This document shows, in pieces, positions 1 through 11,287 of a DNA stretch of 64,000 nucleotides. The position numbers were made by a program, and so were the translations under genes. The stretch is from Laguncularia racemosa (Eukaryota > Streptophyta > Magnoliopsida > Myrtales > Combretaceae), in the NCBI GenBank assembly GCA_037954665.1, contig JBBMOL010000377.1, positions 310,001 to 374,000 of the forward strand. The letters run 5' to 3'. The first letter of the stretch is position 1. Each line of letters starts with the position of its first letter. The notes under the pieces are model-generated. The model made no database searches. It was not told the DNA's origin and was given only the letters and a program-made list of their open reading frames with translations.

Positions 1-919
1 TAATTGTTATTTGGACTATTTTATGTTGTATTTTCCTTTGGGACACTTTCATTTTTTATTGTAATTACCATTTAGGACCGGCCACCTTAAAAGTGGCATA
101 GTTGTAATTTTGTGCATTTTTTAACCCTAAAGGGAGCAAGTATAAATACTTGCTTGTAGTAGGGTTTGAGGAGGCCATTTTGTAGATTTGAAACATACAC
201 TTTACGTGTGGGAATTAGGGTTCTTCCAAGTTCAATTTCTCTTATCAATTTCAATCCCATGAATTGGAATTGTAGCGAGTGCAACAAGGGGAAATTATGA
301 GTCATATCAATTCCTTTTTTGTTGTTTTTCATTTCATCTCTAGTGAGTCATATCTAGGGTTGAATTGAAAGTTTCTTAGTCAGATTTTTTATTGCATTTG
401 TGATCAATTATCTTTTTTAAGGTTGATTACTTTAGTACTTGATATTTCATGTCATTGGTGACGTGAATTTGTGCTTGTGTTGGAAGAGGATATATCATGG
501 TTTTGGCGCTTTTCTTCTCCATATAATTCACATGGAATTCACTTGATTTTTATTTTTATTTAGTGAAGTTGATCATTATTCGATGTTGATTGCATCTTTG
601 AACCATTAGATTGCATCAACTTTCCATTAGGGTTCAGGCAAATTCCATTTCTATTGGACCAGTTTTGTATGTGAGTTGGGGTTTCTTTTCTTTGATTCAT
701 TTGATTGTGCTTGACCTTGGTTTTGAGAACATCATCTTTTGTTATCAAAGCAAGATCATATTTGGATCTAAGATTGTTTACATCCTAATTGAAGAATTAG
801 TTACATTCATTGGAAATTGATGCCTTTGTTCACGAGATTGAGATTAGTTTTATTGACATTGTTTATTTGTCTTTCAAATTGGTTTTTGTATGTGCTTAAT
901 CTTGGTTTTGAGCACATCA
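1..919 (+). repeat. Family A LTR L1 (partial, 5' end outside window)
   Basis: Aligns with the LTRs at 4139-5340 and 7283-8518. The core promoter inverted repeat GCAAGTATAAATACTTGC is at 136-153. A degenerate tRNA-iMet primer site lies inside the LTR at 740-751 (two mismatches to TGGTATCAGAGC). The LTR ends in GAGCACATCA at 919. The U3 start lies left of the window. Confidence 0.85.
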
Positions 920-1416
920 GTATTGCATGGATAATTGGCATTGGTCCTTATGTGTGTTGTATAGATACTTGTTGTTGGTGGCATGAATAATTGTGGAACC
1001 GTGAGCTAAAAGGGAAGTTGTGTGGCGGTGAGTTATGTATTTTTGTGCTTGTGTTTAAGTGCGGCTCATTGTAAAGTTAATTATTGTGAAACCAAAGCAA
1101 GAAAAGGAAAGTTGAGTAGTGGAATTTGAATTCAAACAAAATAATTAAAGTGTGAAAGTAATTGAACTCATTACTTAACACTTGTGGTTGAATTTAAATC
1201 TTAACTACTTAGGAATAATTGTGTGTGCTTCATTTATTTAACTTTACTTGAAGTACCAAGAATTATTTATTTGTACTTCAATTATTTCACTTGACTTTAT
1301 TTGAAGTACCAATAATCATTTCTTGTATTGGTTCAGTGTGAGCACCATGGGTGTGTAAGAGTGTGTTGTCGTAGTGTAGTGAAGTGTATTGTGGTTGTTG
1401 AAGTTAGTAAGCAAAA
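920..1416 (+). other. X1 leader, non-coding
   Basis: Untranslated leader between LTR and protease frame, rich in T and G, with many GTG/TTG words. It is homologous to the leaders at 5341-6218 and 61000-61980. No recognisable tRNA-iMet primer site directly follows the LTR at 920, so the only primer-site-like sequence nearby is the one inside the LTR (740-751). No open frame here is conserved between copies. Confidence 0.6.
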
Positions 1417-4223
1417 ATGTCAAGTGAGTTGTATTTGTCTACTAACGTATTGCGTCGGGATATGACTTCTTTTCCAACCATTGATGAGGGATAAAGAGAA
1501 AACTTGTTTTATACTTCTTGTAGGGTAAAAGGAAACTTGTGCGTAATCATTATTGATGGTGGTAGTTGTACTAATGTTGTAGCTACATCATTAGTATCTA
1601 AGTTGAAACTTGAAACCATCCCACATCCTGAACCTTATACATTACATTGGTTACATGATCAGGATAGTCTTTATGTGACCCAAAGGGCTAAGGTACCCTT
1701 CAGTATAGGGGAAAAGTACTATGATGAGCTTGAATGTGATATTCTTCCTATTTGTACATCCCATATATTACTTGGTAGACCATGGTTATATGACAGGATT
1801 GTATTACATGATAGGTATAGAAATACTTATATGTTCAAAAAGGATGGTAAACGTATAGTATTGAGCTCTATGTCGCCATCAAAGGTCCAGAAGATGCAAA
1901 GACAGATAAAACAACCATCACAAATTCTTGAGAATCATAGCCACATGATCAAACCTATAGAGGACCAAATTGTGCAGATGCAGGTATGCCAACCTTCAAA
2001 GGTTTTTGAGGGCTCTAGTGACACGAGCTAACCCTTAGAGCATAAAATTCATCAAACACCGATGTTCCAACCTTCAAAGGATCCTAATGATCATAGTCAG
2101 ACAAGCAGACCACCAGAGAGCCAGACTGTTCAGAGATAGTTGATGGGTGTCGAATCCAACAAAAATAAAAACCTACTCCTAGACAATGATATGATTTGCG
2201 TATAGTAGTAAGTAGGGTCGTATCCATAGGGATTGGTTAAATATATTTCTATTCAAAGCGAATAAAGAGGAAAAGAAAAATGGGCGGGTTTTGTTTGTGA
2301 ATCAAAATAATATTGAAACAAGATAATAAAATCGAATATTGATAAAAGACTAGCTAAAGGAATCAAGATAGTTTAATTCTAGGAATTGATCATCGATGCA
2401 AATGTATTCTATCCTTATTTCTAGATAAACTGGTTATGGTTATTAACAAGCTCTAATAACCTATCTCTCCTTACTTCTTCGATAATCAAAACAAGCTCTT
2501 TGATTACTTCTCTTATCGATTAGACGACCCTAAACAAGCTCTTAGGATTTAATCTATCAATAGCCTTAAAAACAAGAGAGACCACCAATTCATGCCAGTA
2601 GATTATAAGATAACCTATTTAAACAAGATCATACATCTCCATAACATGAATTCGATCATCTATTTTATAACCAAACATGTTATTGTGTCACCGAGACTAG
2701 AACTATCAAACAATTACGGATTTGACGTGCTAGTTGACAATATATTAACTTGCTAATTGAGTAGAAGAGCTCTAATTCATACCAATCAACAAAGATAATA
2801 ATGACAAGACGTTCAGAAGATATATGAATATCCAAAAACAAAGAATAGATTAAAGTCAACTCAATTAGATCTCACAATTCGTGGAGAATCAAACTTCTAT
2901 GACCCATTGGCTAGAAAAAGTTGCTTAGCTACGCATGTTCATAATCAAAACGAAAATTAAAAAGAAAAACATAACAAGCCTCTGTTCCCGGCTACCTGCT
3001 CTGCCTCCTTCTTTCCTTCTTGTCTCTAAGATGATCTAAGATTCTTTAACCCTCTAGGGTTAGTTCTATTTATATTGTTAAAGGGATGGCAGAGGATCTT
3101 TAGCTAGCAAGATACGAAAATATGTTTCCTTTTTTATGTAAATCTCGAGAAGTGAATAATCGTCTGCCTAGCACGCCCTACCACACGGTCGTGGGTCAAG
3201 CCGTGCCTTCCTCTGTGGGTAATTTACAAGTCTTCATCCGTGATCAGTGTGTGCCACGGCTTATACCACGGTCAGATCTCAAGCCGTGTCATCCTCTGGT
3301 TGATGTTCCACAATTTCTCATCCTTGGCACGTCTTCCATTTTAACTTCCACCATGACTTTGACTACGGCTTCAAGCACGGTTTCCACCAAGGCCAGATCT
3401 CGAGCCATGTCTCTCTCTGTTGGAAGTCCACATTTCCACCTTCTTGTGCAGTATAGCACGGTTTGCACCATGGCCGTGCTTCAAAACGTGCCTCCTTCTA
3501 GACAGATACACGGTCGTGTACTTCAACCGTGTAGTTTCCTGTGGCTTCAAAACTAAGTACACGGCCGCGTACTTCAACTACACGCCCATGTACTTTCCTC
3601 CGACGGTGTAAATCCTTATCTTTGATCTAAGTTGTAGATGACTTCTCTAATTTACTTGAATTAGCACCCTTGACTTCATTTAACCTGATTTATCACCATA
3701 ATAGAATTAAGTACCATTTCCTTATGATTTCTATAAAATCTATAATAAATTAACACACTTCATACTATAAAGATTGAGTATAAAATGGCTCTATCAATAG
3801 TCATGTCCACCATCAGAGGTTTCAGAGGGTAGTAAGCAGTTGGGCCAACCATTAGGGGGCTATGAGGATCAACACCATACAGATGAGTTTGAAAAAGAGG
3901 AAACAAAATCAATGGAATGGGTTGAGACAACGGAGATATTAGTAGATAATGAGTCCTTATTTATGTTGCAGATGAGATACATTGAAATGGGGGAGAGAAA
4001 ACAATCACCTACTGTGGTATTTCAGATATTGCGATTCTGCAAAGATACTTCTTCAAATGGATTGCTAGGAGAAAACAAAGTCTCTATTGCACTTGATCTG
4101 CTAGATTTGAGGACAAATCTTTTTGAGGCCCAAGGAGATGATAGGAATCAAAATCCGACAAGATCAATCATTAAGGCAAAAACTAAAGGATTTCGAATTT
4201 TAGCGATAAGGGCCCATTTTTGA
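1417..4223 (+). pseudogene. X1 protease plus pol C-terminal remnant (Gag-less, RT-less)
   Basis: Starts at ATG 1417 (MSSELYLSTNVLRR), used because the same start occurs in X2, P and D. It reads through an in-frame TAA (1492-1494) into a retropepsin domain with the IIDGGSCTNV active-site loop and a downstream LLGRPWLYD motif. A stop follows at 2029-2031. The frame is interrupted by the solo LTR 2141-3796; subtracting LTR plus TSD (1661 bp), the part from 3840 is in the same frame. It ends with a linker, LRTNLFEA and an A-K motif encoded inside the next LTR (stop at 4223). RT, RNase H and integrase are missing at a clean in-frame junction near GLLGENKV. Confidence 0.8.
2141..3796 (-). repeat. 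Solo LTR B3 (Athila-like family B), inverted, with perfect TSD
   Basis: Begins TGATGGGTGTCGAATCC and ends GGCTCTATCA on +, which is the reverse complement of the family B LTR ends at 43282-44832. It is flanked by ATAGT on both sides (2136-2140 and 3797-3801), a perfect 5-bp TSD. There is no internal region, so it is a solo LTR left by LTR-LTR recombination. The reverse-strand TATA box is at 3067-3074. Repeated CACGG/CCGTG words lie upstream of it at about 3170-3600. It splits the X1 reading frame without other damage. Confidence 0.9.
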
Positions 4224-5340
4224 GCAAATCGACCTTGGAATTATTCGTTTACTAACCTCTTTTATCTTATTCATGTATTATATATTCCAACAGGCACACT
4301 TATCATATTTTACAGGGCGATGGACAAACTCACTTAGACTCAGCTTGTGGGTTAACCATGGACCGACCTGAACCGGCGATGAGTTGGGCCGACGAATCCT
4401 ATGGAAGAGTTCCCATGATGAAGACTATTTTCTTTTATTTTGTAATTGTTATTTAGACTATTTTATGTTGTATTTTCCTTTGGGAAACTTTCATTTTTTA
4501 TTGTAATTGTCATTTAGAACCGGCCACCTTAAACGTGGCATAGTTATAATTTTGTGCATTTTTTAACCCTAAAGGGAGCAAGTATAAATACTTACTTATA
4601 GTAGGGTTTGAGGAGGCCATTTTGCATATTTGAAACATACACTTTACGTGTGGGAATTAGGGTTCTTCCTAGTTCAATTTCTCTTATCAATTTCAATCCC
4701 AAGAATTGGAATTGTGGCGAGTGCAATAAGGGGAAATTGTGAGTCATATCAATTCCTTCTTTGTTGTTTTTCATTTCATCTCTAGTGAGTCAAATCTAGG
4801 GATGAATTGGAAGTTTCTTGGTCAGATGTTTTATTGCATTTGTGATCAATTATCTTGTTTAAGGTTGATTACTTTAGTACTTGATATTTCATCTCATTGG
4901 TAGCGTGAATTTGTGCTTGTGTTGGAAGAGGATATATCACGGTTTCGGTGCTTTTCTTCTCCATATAATTCACATGGAATTCACTTGATTTTTATTGTTA
5001 TTTAGTGAAGTTGATCATTATTGGATGTTGATTGCATCAACTTTCCATTAGGGTTTACACAAATTCCATTTCTATTGGACCAATTTTGTATGTGTGTTAG
5101 GGTTTGTTTTCTTTGATTCATTTGATTGTGCTTGACCTTGGTTTTGAGCACATCATCTTTTAGTATCAGAGCATCATCATATTTGGATCTAAGATTGATT
5201 ACATCTGAATTGAAGAATTGGTTACATTCATTGGAAATTAATGCCTTTGTTCACGAGATTGAGACTAGTTTGATTGACATTGTTTATTTGTCTTTCAAAT
5301 TGGTTTTTATATGTGCTTAATCTTGGTTTTGAGCACATCA
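4139..5340 (+). repeat. Family A LTR L2 (shared by X1 and X2)
   Basis: Starts TGATAGGAATC directly after the pol tail and ends GAGCACATCA. Promoter inverted repeat at 4578-4595 (one arm base changed). An internal primer-site copy is at 5161-5172 (one mismatch to TGGTATCAGAGC), preceded by an earlier LTR-end-like GAGCACATCA ending at 5155. The first ~85 bp encode the C-terminal A-K motif of the upstream frame. Confidence 0.88.
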
Positions 5341-6218
5341 GTAGTGCATGGATAGCAAACTGTGAAGGGGAAGAGTAGTGTTACAATTGTGAAGTGGAAT
5401 TATGTAATGTGTGCATTTTTTAAAATTGGAGGAATCACAATTGTCATTTTTCAGATTTGAAATCAAAATTAAAGTGTACATTAAGTAGTCAATTTGAAAT
5501 TTCGAAACACACATTAAGTCATAGTTAATTGTGTGTCATTTGAATTTGAAATAACTTCTTGCCATTTGTGGAATCTTGCACTTATTGAGCTCATTTTGAA
5601 TTTGAAAGTTGAGTTGCCTTTTACTTTGAAGTTGTGGTTTGATTTTTTTTGTGTAGAAGTGGGAAAGTGTACCGTGATTTGAAGAGGTGTGTGTGTAGAG
5701 TTGTGTTTTTGTACATTTAGTGAAGGGTGTGTAAAATTGGCGTTGGTTCTTATGTGTGTGTTGTATAGGTACTTGTTGTTTGTGGCGTGAATAATTGTGG
5801 AACCATGAGCTAAAAAGGGAGTTGTGTGGCGGTGAGTTGTGTTTTTGTACTTGTGTTTTAGTGTTGCACATTGTGAAGTTAATTAGTGTGAAACCAAAGC
5901 AAGAAAAGGAAAGTTGAGTAGTGGAATTTGAATTCAAACAAAATAATTAAAGTGTGAAAGTAATTGAACTCATTACTTAACTCTTGTGGTTGAATTTAAT
6001 TCTTAACTACTTAGAAATAATTGTGTGTACTTCATTTATTTAACTTTACCTGAAGTACCAAGAATTATTTATTTGTGCTTCAATTATTCCGCTTGACTTT
6101 ATTTGAAGTACCAATAAACATTTCTTGTATTGGTTGAGTGTGAGCACCATGGGTGTATAAGGGTGTGTTGTCGTGGAGTGGTGAAGTGTATTTTGGTTGT
6201 TGAAGTTAGTAAGCAAAA
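5341..6218 (+). other. X2 leader, non-coding
   Basis: T/G-rich untranslated leader, homologous to 920-1416 but longer. No canonical primer site follows the LTR. A long open frame on the minus strand at 5536-5937 is low-complexity antisense of the leader and not a gene. Confidence 0.6.
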
Positions 6219-7282
6219 ATGTCAAGTGAGTTGTATTTGTCTACTAACGTATTGCATCGAGATATAGCTTCTTTTCCAACCATTGATGAGGGACAAAGAG
6301 AAAACTTGTCCCATACTTCTTGTAGGATACAAGGAAACTTATGTGTAATTATTATTGATGGCGGTAGTTGTACTAATGTTATAACTACATCATTAGTATC
6401 TAAGTTGAAACTTGAAACCATCCCACATCCTAAACCCTATACATTACATTGGTTAAATGATCAGGATAGTCTTTATGTGACCTAAAGGGCTAAGGTACCC
6501 TTCAGTATAGGGGACAAGTACTGTGATGAGCTTGAATGTGATATTCTTCCTATTGGTACATCCTATATATTACTTGGTAGACCATGGTTGTATGATAGGA
6601 TGGTATTACATGATGGGTATAGAAATACATATTTGTTCAGAAAGGATGGCAAACGTATAGTATTGAACCCTATATCACCATCAGAGGTCCAGAAGATGCA
6701 AAGACAAATAAAACAACCATCACAAATTCTTGAGGATCATAGCCACATGATCAAACCTTCAGAGGACTAAATTGTGCGGACGCAGGTATGCCAACCTTTA
6801 AAGGTTCTTGAGGGCTTTAGTGACATGAGCCAACCCTTAGAGCATAAGATTTGTCAGATACTGATGTGCCAACCTTCAGAGGATCCTAATGATCATAGTC
6901 AGACGAGTAGACCACCAAAGCGCAAGACTATTCAGAGACAATTATGTTCACCTTTAGAGGTTTCAGAAGGTAGAGAGCAGTTGGGCCAACCATTAGGGGG
7001 CTATGAGGATCAGCACCATACAGATGAGTTAGAAAAAGAGGAAACAAAATCAATGGAATGGGTTGTGACAATGGAGACATCAGTAGATAATGAGTCCTTA
7101 TTTATGTTGCAGATGAGATATATCCTGGAAATTGGGGAGGCAAAACAATCACCTATTGTAGTATTTCAGATATTGGGATTTTGCAGAGATACTTCTTCAG
7201 ATGGACTGCTAGGAGAAAACAAAGTCTCTATTGCATTTGATCTGCTAGATTTGAGGACAAATCTTTTTGAGGCCTGAGGAGA
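6219..7282 (+). pseudogene. X2 protease plus pol C-terminal remnant
   Basis: One frame from ATG 6219 (MSSELYLSTNVLHR) with three stops: 6483-6485 (TAA), 6768-6770 (TAA) and 7275-7277 (TGA). Each is consistent with a C-to-T change in CAA or CGA. Domains: retropepsin with IIDGGSCTNV, then LLGRPWLYD, then a linker of degenerate ~20-25-residue units containing QPS/QPL and DHS words, then LQMRYILE, then the deletion junction GLLGENKVSIAF, then LRTNLFEA. RT to integrase core is missing, yet the join is in frame. The frame continues into the LTR with an R-N-Q-N-P-T-R motif. Confidence 0.85.
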
Positions 7283-8518
7283 TGATAGGAATCAAAATCC
7301 GACAAGACATATCATTAGGGCAAGAACTAAAGGATTTCAAATCTTGGCGATGAGGACCCATTTTAAGAAAATCGACCCTGGAATTATTTGTTTATTAACC
7401 TCTTTTATCTTATTCATGTATTATATATTCCAACAGGCACACTTATCATATTTTATAGGGTGATGGACAAACTCACTTAGACTCAGCTTGTGGGTTATCC
7501 ATGTACAGACCTAAACCGGTGATGAGCTGGGCCGATGAATCCTATGGAAGAGCTAGCATGATGAAGACTATTTTCTTTTATTTTTTAATTTTTATTTGGA
7601 CTATTTTATGTTGTATTTTCTTTTGGGAAACTTTCATTTTTTATTGTAATTTCCATTAAGGACCGGCTACCTTAAAAGTGGCATAGTTGTAATTTTGTGC
7701 ATTTTCTAACCCTAAATGGAGCAAGTATAAATACTTGCTTAAAGTAGGGTTTGAGGGAGGCTAAAATTTTCAGATTTGAACATCACATTTTTGTGAGAGA
7801 GCTTAGGGTTTCCCTAGTTCCATTTCCTCTTATCAATTTCAATTTCCAAGAGTTGAGATTGTGGTGATTGCAACAATTGAAATTATGAGTCACACCAATT
7901 TCTACTTGTTGTGTTTTCTTTTTCTCCTCTAGTGTGTAATATCTAGGGTTGGATTAGAACATTTCTTGGTCAGATTTGAATTGGTATCAATTCGAATTAG
8001 TGTGTTTATTTTGAGTAATTATCATACTTGTGAGTCACCATCAACAATTGTTAGTCATTTTAAACCGTGAATTGGATATTGTGGGAAGGGAGATTTACGG
8101 AATTGGTTCTTATTGTTCTTGTGTGTAATTTACGTGGAATTCTTGTGATTGTTGTTTTATTGGAGAAGATTATCATTGTTGGATTGTTAATTGCATCTTT
8201 GAACCTTCAGATTTCATTAAATCTCCATTAGGGTTCACGCAATTCATGATCCTATTGATCCGGTTTTTATTTGTGAATTAAAGTTGTTTCTTTGATTCAT
8301 TTGTATGTGCTTAATCTTGGTTTTGAGAACTTTATCTTTTGGTATCAGAGCATCATCATATTTAGATCTAAGATTGATTACATCCTAATTAAAGAATTGG
8401 TTACATTCATTGGAAATTGACGCCATTGTTCATAAGATTAAGACTAGTTTGATTGACACTGTTTGATTGTCTTTCAAATTGGTTTTGAATGTGCTTAATC
8501 TTAGTTTTAGGCACATCA
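7283..8518 (+). repeat. Family A LTR L3 (shared by X2 and A)
   Basis: TGATAGGAATC start, GGCACATCA end. Promoter inverted repeat 7721-7738, perfect. It contains a perfect internal tRNA-iMet primer site TGGTATCAGAGC at 8340-8351, about 170 bp before the LTR end. Confidence 0.88.
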
Positions 8519-9274
8519 TGTGTTTTCCTTTGTGCTTGTTTTGGAAATTGGAGATACATTTCTTTAGACAAAAGAGGAGTGAATTACTTGTTTGTGGTTT
8601 CCGAAATTGAGGATTGTCATTTGCAATTTTCAGATTTGCCTTGCGTGGAGAGTAGAAAATTATTTGAATTTAAACACATTCATTAAGTTTGAAGAAGTAA
8701 TTGTGTAGTATTGATTGAATGCTATTTGAATTTTGAATTGCTTCTTACCTTTTGTGGAGGAGTTTCATTAAGAGTAGCATTTTAAGTTATTGTGACATGA
8801 AGTGTAAGTGGAGTTCTATTTGAAGCTTGCACCGTAGTTAAGGTGTGTGTGTGTAGCAGAGTGAGTTTGTGTTATGGAGAGTGTTGCAAAGTGTTGTAAG
8901 TTGTATTGTGAAGGGTGTTACAACGTGCTGTGTTGTGTGTGTTGTGGTGAAAGGGTGCTGCACATGGAGTGGAAATGTGTAGATGTGCCATGATTAAAAA
9001 GGGAGTTATAGTGGTTAAAATTTGAATATGAAAAACAAGCATTAAAGTGTGGGAGTTATTATGTATTGATGCTTGAACACTTGCTTAGTTGAATTCATTA
9101 ACCTACTATTTGGAAGAGTGTTTAATTATTGCTTCAACTTGTTGTTGCCGTAATTGAAGTGTGGGAGAGTGTGTGTTGCATTGGTTGTTTGTTACACTAT
9201 GGGTATGTAAGTGTGTGTTGCCATGGTGTGTGTGGTGAAGTGTATTGTTAGTTTATTGAAGTTAGTAAGCCACA
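8519..9274 (+). other. Element A leader, non-coding
   Basis: Untranslated, T/G-rich, with runs of GTGTGTGT near 8850 and 9220. It is homologous to the N leader (42809-43281 and 46096-46465) and, inverted, to the P and D leaders. No primer site directly follows the LTR. Confidence 0.55.
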
Positions 9275-9834
9275 ATGTCAAGCGATTGTATTTGTCTATT
9301 AATGTATTGCGCCAAGCCTTGACTTCTTTTATAACTATTGATGATGAGTAAAGAGAGAACTTGTTTCACACTTCTTGTAGGGTGCAAGGTAATTTGTGTG
9401 TCATTATTATTGATGGTGGTAGTTGTACTAATGTTTTAGTAGCCTCATTAGTATCGAAATTGAAACTAGTAACTACCCCGTATCTAAAACCTTACAAATT
9501 ACATTGGCTAAGTAAGCAAGGGAGTCTCCATGTGACCTAGAGAGCTAGGTTACCTTTCAGTATAGGGGATAAATATCATGACAAAATTGAATGTGATATT
9601 CGTCCTATGTGTGCATCCCATATATAACTTCGCAGGCTTTGGTTGTATGATGAAAGGTTTGTACATGATGGCTTCAGAAATACCTACATATTCCAGAAAG
9701 AGGGAAAACGTATCATCATGAACCCAATGTCACCTTTAGAGGTCCAAGAGGTTCAGCAATAGATCAGTAGACCATCAAAGATCAAAGCGGTTCCAATATA
9801 GGCTAAGAAATCTGAGAGGAAAAAGATCTTATTA
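9275..9834 (+). pseudogene. Element A protease (frameshifted)
   Basis: Begins at the family's MSS start (ATG 9275), directly followed by the sequence that in S comes after gag, so gag is absent. A 1-nt deletion soon after the start moves the frame. The retropepsin signature IIDGGSCTNV is readable around 9405-9440, followed by several stops and a decayed L-G-R-P-W region near 9625. Confidence 0.75.
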
Positions 9835-11287
9835 ATGGGACAAAGTGAGTTGGAGGAGGCCATAACAAATGAGAGCCCAGTATACTTGTTGCATATGAGA
9901 TATGCCCTAAGTAAGGAGAGGGGTCAGCATCTACCCCCTATAGTATCTCAGGTATTAGATGAGTACAATGACCTTTTTACTAATGATTTGCTGGAGGGTT
10001 TACCACCTTTAAGAGGTATAGAGCATGCCATAGACTTCTTGCCTAGGTTAGTTTTGCCAAATCGACCTATGTATCGCATGAATCTCAAAGAGGCTAAGGA
10101 ATTAAAATATCAAGTAAATGAGCTAATCGAATGGGGTTTTGTCAGGGAGAGTCTCAATCCTTGTGCTGTTCCAACCTTTCTTACCTTAAGAAGGATAGTA
10201 CTTGAAGAATGTGCATTGATAGTCGAGCAATCAACAAAATTACCATCAAATACAAGTATCCTATTCCTAGACTTGATGATATGTTAGATAAACTGTATGG
10301 TGCACAAGTGTTCTCCAAGGTGGATCTTAAAAGTGGATATCATCAAATTCGGATGAGAGAAGAAGATGAGTGGAAGATCGCTTCTAAAACACGCCATAGA
10401 CTGTAAGAATGAATGGTTATGCTGTTTGGTTTGATAAATGCTCTTAGCACATTTATGAGGTTAATGAATCATGTAATGAAGGAGTTTTTAGGTAAATCTT
10501 TTGTTGTTTATTTTGATGATATTTTGATATACAGCAAAAGCCTAGAAAATCATGTGGAACATCTTCAAGTGGTATTTTCAGTCTTGAGGGTGCAACAGTT
10601 GTTTGTAAATCTCTAGAATTGTTCCTTCTACCAAACTAAGGTAACATTTTTGGGATTTATTGTATTTGGTTCTAGTGGCAGGGTTGATGAGGAGAAAGTG
10701 AGGGTTATTAGAGAATGGCTAACACCAAAATTAGTCGCGTAGGTAAGGAGTTTCCATGGACTAGCTTGATTTTATAGGCGATTTGTTTAAAATTTCAGTA
10801 ACATTGTCAGTCCTTTAACTGAATTGACTAAGAAAAATATTCCTTTTATTTAGGGTGAGAAGGCTCGAAAGAGTTTTGAAGAGGTAAAGGAAAAACTTAC
10901 TAGTGCTTCAGTATTAGCTTTACCTAATTTTGATAAATTTTTTGAGTTATAATGTGATGCTTTTAGGACAGGAATTGGTGCTGTGTTGATGCAGGATAAG
11001 AGGCCTATTGCCTACTTTAGTGAAAAGTTAAGTGGTACAACTTTGAACTACTCTATATGTGATAAGGAATACTATTCCTTAGTGAGGGCTTTGATGACAT
11101 GGCAGCATTATCTCCTTCCGAGAGAATTCATCATCTACGCAGATCATGAGTCACTGAAACATTTTATGAGTCAGCAAAATTTGTTTAAACGCCAAGACAA
11201 ATGGGTGGAGTTTCTTGAGAGTTTTGCATATGGGAATAAGTGCAAGAAAGGTAACTAGAATATGGTAGCTGACGCTTTGTCACGTAT
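9835..11287 (+). pseudogene. Element A reverse transcriptase and RNase H
   Basis: Linker and RT start lie in an open stretch 9835-10287 (QVLDEYNDLF, then EGLPPLRGIEHAIDFLP). A frameshift near 10200 leads to 10209-10406 with RMCIDSRAINKIT-like and PRLDDMLDKL motifs, then 10413-10616 with the catalytic YFDDIL box. RNase H (10983-11258) shows the YADHESLKHF region and ends in VADALSR at the X3 insertion point. Stops and frameshifts make it non-functional. RT lineage looks CRM/Reina-like, similar to Q. Confidence 0.85.

Larger units (their letters stand above)
1..5340 (+). mobile_element. X1, pol-deleted family A retrotransposon (left edge cut by window)
   Basis: Order seen: LTR (1-919, start outside the window), leader (920-1416), protease-type reading frame (1417-4138, split by a solo LTR), LTR (4139-5340). 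No gag, RT, RNase H or integrase remains. The right LTR also serves as left LTR of X2, so X1, X2 and A form a chain that shares LTRs, as expected after unequal recombination between LTRs. The copy is non-autonomous. Confidence 0.82.
4139..8518 (+). mobile_element. X2, pol-deleted family A retrotransposon
   Basis: LTR 4139-5340, leader 5341-6218, protease-tail frame 6219-7282, LTR 7283-8518. It is the best preserved of the pol-less copies, with only three in-frame stops and no frameshift. Both LTRs are shared with neighbours (X1 left, A right), so no TSD directly flanks this unit. Confidence 0.85.

Noticed and set aside
5156..5340. LTR end placed before the internal primer site (for example at 5155 or 15658)
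   Set aside because: Solo LTR L11 with perfect TSDs and the resumption of A's integrase at 15850 both put the LTR end at the second CACATCA.
5536..5937. 133-residue open frame on the minus strand
   Set aside because: Antisense of the T/G-rich X2 leader; Ser/Thr/His/Asn-rich low complexity and not open in homologous leaders.
8340..8351. TGGTATCAGAGC as part of a tRNA gene
   Set aside because: Only the 12-nt primer-site complement is present; no cloverleaf or remaining tRNA sequence around any of the copies.
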